NCBI GenBank assembly: GCA_023144005.1
Contig: JAGLGN010000030.1
Location: 23,813-87,812 of the forward strand
DNA from: a bacterium
GTDB taxonomy: Bacteria; AUK180
Direction of reading: 5' to 3'
DNA: 64,000 nucleotides
Position numbers and translations under genes: made by a program. Under the pieces are notes generated by a model. That model worked only from the letters and a program-made list of their open reading frames with translations. It did not search any database and was not told the DNA's origin. This document shows, piece after piece, positions 57,854 to 64,000 of the stretch; within the stretch, counting starts at the first letter, position 1, and every line of letters begins with the position of its first letter.

Positions 57854-59203
57854 ATGATAGATGATCTTCATCCAAAAAAGATAGTAGAAGAATTGGATAA
57901 ATATATCGTGGGACAGAATGAGGCGAAGAAGGTCGTATCGCTTGCCTTGAGAAGCCGCTGGCGGCGAAAACAATTGGATAAGGATATGCAGAATGATATC
58001 TTCCCTAAGAATATTATCCTAATGGGCCCTACCGGTGTCGGGAAAACCGAGATCGCCAGAAGACTTTCCAGCATTTCAACCGCGCCTTTTCTTAAGATAG
58101 AGGCCACTAAGTTCACTGAGGTCGGCTATATGGGCAGAGATGTCGAGTCGATGATCAGAGACCTTGTTGAGATAGCTATAAATCTGGTAAAGAGTGAAAA
58201 AGCGCTTAAGGTTGAAAAACGGGCTGCAACCCGTGCCAGAAAGCGTATCCTTGACCTTCTTGCCGGCCAGCCCAAGAAACAAGATAACGAAGACACTGAA
58301 GAAAAGGATGATCAGGGCCGCACCAGGGCCTTTATTGAAGCCAAATTCGAGAAGGGTGAATTCGATGAGAAAGAGATCGAGATCGAGGTTCAGGAGCTCC
58401 GCCCCATGCCGAAGCTCGAATATTTCTCAAATCAGGGCGCGGAAGAGATAGATATGTCTTTCTCCGATATATTTAAAGGGCTTCTTCCCAAGGGGAAAAA
58501 GAAGAAAAGACGCATCAAGGTGAAGGAGGCCTTTGATATCTTCTGTGAGGAAGAGCAGGCAAAGATGATCAGCACCGAGGATGTGATAAGCGAGGCGAAG
58601 GAAAGGGTACAGAACGATGGAATGGTCTTTGTCGATGAGATCGATAAGATCGCCGGAAGTTATTCCAAGGCAAGCGGTCCGGATGTTTCCAGAGAGGGTG
58701 TGCAGCGTGACCTGCTTCCTTTGGTAGAGGGCACCCGTGTGAATACGAGGTACGGAGTGATCGACACCGCGCATATCCTCTTCATAGGCGCGGGCGCTTT
58801 TAATGTTTCAAAGCCGTCCGACCTTATCCCCGAATTACAGGGCCGTTTCCCCCTCAGGGTTGAATTACACGCCTTGACCAAGAAGGACTTTGCAAGGATA
58901 CTTATAGAGCCGAAAAACGCGCTTATCAAACAGTATAAGGCATTGATGGGAGTTGAGAATCTGAAGCTCGAATTTACGGACGATGCGATAAAGGAATTGG
59001 CGGACTCCGCATTTCGGCTTAATCAGACCTCGGAGAATATCGGCGCACGCCGGCTTTTTACGATCATGGAATTCCTTTTGGAAGAAATTTCCTTTGAATC
59101 TCCATATAAGAAGGGTGAAAAGAAAAAGATCACCGCTGCTTTTGTGCGCGATAGACTTGAAAAATTCACGAATGATGAGGATTTGACAAATTATATTCTC
59201 TGA
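57854..59203 (+). CDS. hslU: ATP-dependent protease ATPase subunit HslU
   Basis: 'PKKIVEELDKYIVGQNEAKK', 'MGPTGVGKTEIARRL', 'VFVDEIDKIA', 'ELQGRFPLRVEL'. Confidence 0.95.
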   Translation: MIDDLHPKKIVEELDKYIVGQNEAKKVVSLALRSRWRRKQLDKDMQNDIFPKNIILMGPTGVGKTEIARRLSSISTAPFLKIEATKFTEVGYMGRDVESMIRDLVEIAINLVKSEKALKVEKRAATRARKRILDLLAGQPKKQDNEDTEEKDDQGRTRAFIEAKFEKGEFDEKEIEIEVQELRPMPKLEYFSNQGAEEIDMSFSDIFKGLLPKGKKKKRRIKVKEAFDIFCEEEQAKMISTEDVISEAKERVQNDGMVFVDEIDKIAGSYSKASGPDVSREGVQRDLLPLVEGTRVNTRYGVIDTAHILFIGAGAFNVSKPSDLIPELQGRFPLRVELHALTKKDFARILIEPKNALIKQYKALMGVENLKLEFTDDAIKELADSAFRLNQTSENIGARRLFTIMEFLLEEISFESPYKKGEKKKITAAFVRDRLEKFTNDEDLTNYIL

Positions 59204-59646
59204 TGCGCTTCTATATAGACGGGTATAACCTTACGCATAAGATCTCCGATGAAAATATCAAGGAAATGAGAGTGGAACTCCTTGAGATGTTCGCGAAATT
59301 CGCCGCATTGCGGGCGAGGCATTTCTTTGTAATAGTTTGGGACGGAAAAGAAGAGGTGGAAAGAACAAAAGAGCTTTCTAAAAATCTATCCGAGGTCTTT
59401 ACCGAGGACGGTGCCTCAGCGGATGCCTATTTGATAGCCCAGGCCCGGGAGGATGAGGATGTATGCATCGTTTCCTCCGATTCCAAGGTCTTTGCAAAAT
59501 CCGCAAATCATGGTGCTGTATGTGTATTCGCGGAAGAGTTCCTTGCTGTAGTTAATAGCGTGATAACGGGAGATGCATATAGGCCGAGATTCCGGAATAA
59601 AAAGAATGAATCTTTGAGGCAAAAAGTGATTGAGGAATTGATATGA
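59203..59646 (+). CDS. NYN-domain (YacP-like) putative ribonuclease
   Basis: 'MRFYIDGYNLTHKI', 'SADAYLIAQAR', 'CIVSSDSKVFAKSANHGA'. Confidence 0.8.
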   Translation: MRFYIDGYNLTHKISDENIKEMRVELLEMFAKFAALRARHFFVIVWDGKEEVERTKELSKNLSEVFTEDGASADAYLIAQAREDEDVCIVSSDSKVFAKSANHGAVCVFAEEFLAVVNSVITGDAYRPRFRNKKNESLRQKVIEELI

Positions 59647-60914
59647 GCGATTTTCTGGATTTTGTAGAATTATACGTGACTTCCGGTAATGGAGGTAATG
59701 GAACCGTTGCATTTTTAAGGGATGCCTTGAATGCTAAAGGCGGCCCGGCTGGCGGTAAAGGCGGCAATGGGGGAGATGTTATCATGAAAAGTGATTCTTC
59801 CTTACGCTCGCTGTATAAATTGAGATTTACACATCATCTTGGCGCGGGCCATGGCGGTAACGGTGGAAATAACAATAAAACCGGCGCTGGAGGCGATGAT
59901 CTAGAGATCACCGTCCCGGTGGGCACTACTGTCTGCGACGAAGAGGGGAATCTCGTCTATGATTTTAAATATAACGGTGAATCCATCAAACTTCAGCGCG
60001 GCGGCCGGGGAGGGCTGGGGAACGCATCCTTTAAATCTTCCCGCATGCAGAAGCCCCGTTTCGCCTTGAAAGGCGAGAAGGGGAATGAAAAGAAATATAC
60101 TTTAGAGCTGAAACTATTGGCGGATATCGCGATCGTCGGATTTCCAAATGCGGGGAAATCCACCTTTATTTCAGCAGTTTCAAATGCTAAACCCAAGATC
60201 GCCGATTATCCGTTCACCACTCTGATCCCTCATCAGGGGATAGTTTATCTTAAAAACGGAGTGGATTACATTTTGGCGGATATTCCCGGACTGATCGAGG
60301 GCGCGCATGAGGGAAAAGGGCTGGGGCATAAATTCCTGAAGCATGTGGAAAGATGCCGGATAATCCTGTATATGATCGACCCTGATAACTTGGAAGCAGG
60401 GGAGCCGAGCGAACAATTTGAAAAGCTCAAATTCGAACTCAACCAATTCAAGAAGGAGCTTACCGAAAGGCCATACCTTATCGCGGTCAATAAAAGCGAT
60501 CTTATCGACGATGAGATCCGCGATGAGATCAAGGAACAATTTCCCGGAGAGAAGATCCACTTCATCTCAGCGCGCGGAAAGCTGGATCTGAAGGGAATCT
60601 CTTTCGCCCTTGGACAATTGATAGAGGATAACCCGCCAAAAGTGGAGGAAGCCAAAGGCATTACGCTGAAGGTCTTTGAAGAGGAACCTGTTATTTCAGA
60701 TGTTAAAGAGGTCGAACCCGGATATTTCAGGATCACAGGTACCATTGAATCATCCGTCGCTCAGATCGATTTTAATCAATTTGATGCCGTGTATTTTTTC
60801 CATCGGTTCTTAAAGAAGCAGGGCCTGATCAAACTCATTAAACAATATGGTGTGAAACAAGGGGATATCATTATTATCGGGGAAACCGAATTTGAATTCG
60901 CCGAAGGAGATTGA
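59643..60914 (+). CDS. obg: Obg family GTPase
   Basis: Gly-rich Obg fold 'GGPAGGKGGNGGDVI', 'VGFPNAGKSTFISAVSNAKPKIADYPFTTLIPHQG'. Confidence 0.96.
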   Translation: MSDFLDFVELYVTSGNGGNGTVAFLRDALNAKGGPAGGKGGNGGDVIMKSDSSLRSLYKLRFTHHLGAGHGGNGGNNNKTGAGGDDLEITVPVGTTVCDEEGNLVYDFKYNGESIKLQRGGRGGLGNASFKSSRMQKPRFALKGEKGNEKKYTLELKLLADIAIVGFPNAGKSTFISAVSNAKPKIADYPFTTLIPHQGIVYLKNGVDYILADIPGLIEGAHEGKGLGHKFLKHVERCRIILYMIDPDNLEAGEPSEQFEKLKFELNQFKKELTERPYLIAVNKSDLIDDEIRDEIKEQFPGEKIHFISARGKLDLKGISFALGQLIEDNPPKVEEAKGITLKVFEEEPVISDVKEVEPGYFRITGTIESSVAQIDFNQFDAVYFFHRFLKKQGLIKLIKQYGVKQGDIIIIGETEFEFAEGD

Positions 60915-60917
60915 TAT

Positions 60918-62390
60918 ATGCAATATATATTTAGTTCCGAAGAAATGAGAAGATGTGATTCTAAAGCTATAAATGAATTTGGCATTCACGGCGCGATCCT
61001 GATGGAGAATGCCGCCAGATTTTCAGCAGATGCGATAGGGCAGATCAATGAATATGACTCCGCTGTCATCTTCTGTGGAAAGGGCAATAACGGTGGTGAC
61101 GGATGGGCTCTGGCCCGCCATATGAAATCGGCTTTAAAGGATGTCCTTGTAGTTTATACGGATATCCCGTCTTCAGATGAGGCCCGGGCGAATATGGATG
61201 TCTGTGTGAATCTGGATATCTCCATGCTTCCCGCAGACGAGATCTCGCTGGATGCTCTTGAACATTATGATATCCTGATCGACGCGATCTTCGGCATCGG
61301 CCTGAATTCGGCACCTGAGGGAAGATATGCCGAATTGATAGAAATGATAAATCTATTGGCGACCGCTTCTCCCATATTCTCTCTCGATATGCCGTCCGGC
61401 CTGGATTCTGATACAGGCTTGACACCTGGAGCTTATGTGGAGGCCGACGCTGTGTTGACATTCGGCGGATTGAAAAGAGGCTTCTTTCAGCATACCGGCG
61501 CGAGATTCTTCGATAAAGTGTACGGAGACCCGATATCCATGCCTCCGGAGGTGCTCCACTCTACGGTCGAGCTATTCCAGCGCCCGGTTCTGATGGCAAG
61601 AAAAGCCGATTCACATAAGTATTCAAATGGAGTAATAACCGTGATAGGCGGCTCCGAAAAATATCCCGCTGCCCCCGGTATTTCAGCATACGGCGCTTTG
61701 AAAAGCGGAGCGGGAATGGTGTACTGCCTCACTCCTGACGGCGAAAGAATATCGTCTCCAGAGATCATTTACGGCAAATTGGAGCAAAAGCGCGGACATC
61801 TCACCGGTGAATTGGGTAAATGGAAGGAATCGGTATTAAAGAGCGATGTGATCGTACTAGGCCCGGGCATCGGCTCTGCCGCAGCCGCGAAGGCTTTTAT
61901 AGAGGCATTGAAAGAGATAAAATACAGCGGAACCGTGATTTGTGATGCTGAAGCGGTAAAGGCGGGAGCAAAGGCAAAAAACACTTCCTACGAGATCGTT
62001 CTTACTCCCCATCCCGGAGAATTCAAAGGCATAGGCGGTCACAATGACGGCGATATGTTCAAGAGCTTGAAAGAGGTATTCTCCAAGGTAAAAAAACCGA
62101 TATTATTAAAGAACAGCTATCCGTTCTTTATCGACAATGACGGCCAGACATATGTTTCTCAATACACTTCGGCATATCTGAGTAAAGCCGGCACCGGGGA
62201 CCTTTTGTCCGGGGTGATCGCGTCCTTCATCGCTCAGGGCTATTCCTTCTATGATGCCCTGAACATTTCTCTCTTTCTGACAGGAGTTACGGCGATAAAA
62301 TTAGAGCAGAGGCATTCCCATCTGGGCATTACCGCTACCCTTCTTGCGGATAATTTCAATCTGGCTTTGGAGTCATTGGATGAAGAATGA
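60918..62390 (+). CDS. Bifunctional NAD(P)H-hydrate epimerase / ADP-dependent dehydratase
   Basis: 'FCGKGNNGGDGWALARHM' and 'LTPHPGEF', 'KAGTGDLLSGVIASFIAQG'. Confidence 0.93.
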   Translation: MQYIFSSEEMRRCDSKAINEFGIHGAILMENAARFSADAIGQINEYDSAVIFCGKGNNGGDGWALARHMKSALKDVLVVYTDIPSSDEARANMDVCVNLDISMLPADEISLDALEHYDILIDAIFGIGLNSAPEGRYAELIEMINLLATASPIFSLDMPSGLDSDTGLTPGAYVEADAVLTFGGLKRGFFQHTGARFFDKVYGDPISMPPEVLHSTVELFQRPVLMARKADSHKYSNGVITVIGGSEKYPAAPGISAYGALKSGAGMVYCLTPDGERISSPEIIYGKLEQKRGHLTGELGKWKESVLKSDVIVLGPGIGSAAAAKAFIEALKEIKYSGTVICDAEAVKAGAKAKNTSYEIVLTPHPGEFKGIGGHNDGDMFKSLKEVFSKVKKPILLKNSYPFFIDNDGQTYVSQYTSAYLSKAGTGDLLSGVIASFIAQGYSFYDALNISLFLTGVTAIKLEQRHSHLGITATLLADNFNLALESLDEE

Positions 62391-63303
62391 AGAAGAGCTT
62401 GTAAGCTCTTTGATGGACAAGTTTAATACGGAAGACCCTCTTGTTCTTCAGGGGATAGGAGATGATTGCGCAGTATTCGCGGGACACGGTGATCCCTATC
62501 TGATAACGACGGATAGTATTGTAGAGGGGTCTCATTTCCTGCCGTCGGAGAAATACGATTCCATAGTTTCAAAACTATTTATCAGAAATATCTCGGATAT
62601 TTACGCTATGGGCGGGGTGCCGAAATTCGCTTTGGTGAACGCGGTGATACCAAAGGCGGATTTTCAGGATCTTGTTATACAGCTGGAAGTATTCGCGAAG
62701 AAGTACTCCATCGGACTGATAGGAGGAGATTCGTCCGCTTTATCGGGAAATAGTCACAGATATTTGACGATGACGCTTATCGGGACCGCTCCTGATGGCC
62801 GATATTACAAGCGTTCCGGTGCATTGCAGGGAGACGGTATATATTTATCCGGCCCGGTAGGCCTTGCGGCCGCGGGTCTGTATGCCATAGAGAAGCGTAT
62901 CAAAGGGTACGAAGGGCTTAAAGAAAGATACTGGCAATTTTCTTTGCCGCCCGAGGATTTTATCAGGGGATTTTCCGGCCGCAGCGACATTCATAGCGCA
63001 ATAGATATATCCGACGGCCTGATAAAAGACCTTCAACGGCTGCTGCATGCCTCCCGCAAAGGTGCTTTACTGATGTCTGATAAGATAATCCAGGACAGCG
63101 AATTGCTCGAGCTTTGTAATGAGACCGAGAAGAACCCCCGGGACTTTACTTTTTTCGGCGGCGACGATTATCAGATCCTTTTCACGACGCAGGATGGCTA
63201 TGACGGGCCCGGGTATCGAATAGGTGATATTACAGCGGCCTCCGGTATAAACCTGGAGAGCGGTGAGAAAGTAGATGTGGAGGGTTATGACCATTTCAAA
63301 TGA
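62380..63303 (+). CDS. thiL: Thiamine-monophosphate kinase
   Basis: 'GIGDDCAVFAG', 'TTDSIVEGSHFLP', 'IGGDSSALSG', 'AIDISDGLIKDL'. Confidence 0.93.
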   Translation: MKNEEELVSSLMDKFNTEDPLVLQGIGDDCAVFAGHGDPYLITTDSIVEGSHFLPSEKYDSIVSKLFIRNISDIYAMGGVPKFALVNAVIPKADFQDLVIQLEVFAKKYSIGLIGGDSSALSGNSHRYLTMTLIGTAPDGRYYKRSGALQGDGIYLSGPVGLAAAGLYAIEKRIKGYEGLKERYWQFSLPPEDFIRGFSGRSDIHSAIDISDGLIKDLQRLLHASRKGALLMSDKIIQDSELLELCNETEKNPRDFTFFGGDDYQILFTTQDGYDGPGYRIGDITAASGINLESGEKVDVEGYDHFK

Positions 63304-63721
63304 TCCCGTCAAATATGTTTCCTCTTCTCCTGAAGAGACCATGGCTATCGGGCGCAAAATTGCCGCTATGTCTGCTAAGCGTATCGGCCTGATAGGGGAT
63401 CTTGGTGCGGGGAAAACCGTTTTTTCCAAGGGGTACTTCTCATTCTTCGGTATTCCGGAAGATCAGATAAACTCTCCTTCCTTTGTTATAGTGAATACAT
63501 ACACTTTGAAGAAGGAAGAATATTTTCATATTGACCTATACAGGTATCCGGTATTCAATGATGATTTCGGATTTTGGGAAATTCTCCATTCCGGCCGGCC
63601 GGTGCTTATAGAGTGGGCAGATCGATTGAAGGATGATATTAAGGAATTGGAGCTCATCGTATCCTTGGAAGGCGCCGGTGATAAACGCTCTATTTCATTA
63701 CTTAAGTACTCTGATTCATAA
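63287..63721 (+). CDS. tsaE: tRNA t6A biosynthesis ATPase TsaE
   Basis: 'IGLIGDLGAGKTVFSKGYF', 'SPSFVIVNTY', 'HIDLYRY', 'LIEWADRL'. Confidence 0.92.
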   Translation: MTISNDPVKYVSSSPEETMAIGRKIAAMSAKRIGLIGDLGAGKTVFSKGYFSFFGIPEDQINSPSFVIVNTYTLKKEEYFHIDLYRYPVFNDDFGFWEILHSGRPVLIEWADRLKDDIKELELIVSLEGAGDKRSISLLKYSDS

Positions 63722-63726
63722 ATAAG

Positions 63727-63802
63727 GGTACAAGTGCACAAGAGCACACGAGCACAAGTGCAGAAGAAAGTGTGAGGTGTGAAGTGTGAAGTGTAAAGTG
63801 GG
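63727..63802 (+). repeat. Degenerate 7-8 nt arrays (GCACAAG-like then GAAGTGT-like)
   Basis: 'gtacaagtgcacaagagcacacgagcacaagtgcagaagaaagtgtgaggtgtgaagtgtgaagtgtaaagtggga'. Confidence 0.75.
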
Positions 63803-64000
63803 AACCAAACAGGATGAAATAGAACTGGAGCCCACGGTCGCCAACTCCCTCTGAATGACACTTTCCTCTTCTTTATTTCCTTCCCGAATCCGCTCAACGG
63901 GAGCCCGGCAGCGCCGGGCGACCAACCCAAAAGAGGTTTGAACCATTTAAGCGACATTGACATGGTTAACGGCAAGAATGAATGGTGGCAAAGCCGAAAA

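Noticed and set aside
63526-63975. 149-aa minus-strand ORF across the tsaE 3' end and repeat array
   Set aside because: Largely antisense of tsaE plus repeat translation (YTSHFTPHTFFCTC).
1-64000. tRNA, rRNA or CRISPR loci
   Set aside because: None recognised by eye in the intergenic regions; a tRNAscan/Infernal run would be needed to be certain.

Overview
The window is a gene-dense bacterial chromosome segment. A long, nearly all plus-strand housekeeping backbone is interrupted by a few AT-rich accessory islands. Backbone genes: nusA-infB-DUF503-rbfA-DHH phosphoesterase-truB-rpsO-pnp-dut-tsaB; an NtrY-like kinase, comF, a glycosyltransferase and a DjlA-like protein; an aminotransferase, tldD/tldE, mscS and MFS; 5'-nucleotidase, adenylate cyclase, epimerase and wecB; pheST-zapA; mtnP on the minus strand; hslU-NYN-obg-nnrD/E-thiL-tsaE. 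No rRNA, tRNA or CRISPR array was recognised by eye. The strongest leads are: (1) a compact cluster at 35402-40775 encoding a membrane-anchored double-HhH (ComEA-like) protein, a truncated UvrD-like protein with degenerate helicase motifs, a small TM protein, and a secreted ComEC-like metallo-beta-lactamase fused to four HhH modules; (2) a downstream tandem PD-(D/E)XK protein whose N-terminal module keeps the four cysteines but not the catalytic residues; (3) a free-standing archaeal-type ThrRS editing domain; (4) a CsgG-like domain fused to about 17 MORN_2/YwqK repeats; (5) a ~140-bp inverted-repeat pair with a conserved internal hairpin bracketing an accessory cassette; (6) a family of degenerate 7-8 nt tandem arrays found in nearly every accessory intergenic region. 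All family assignments come from reading the sequence; no database search was run.
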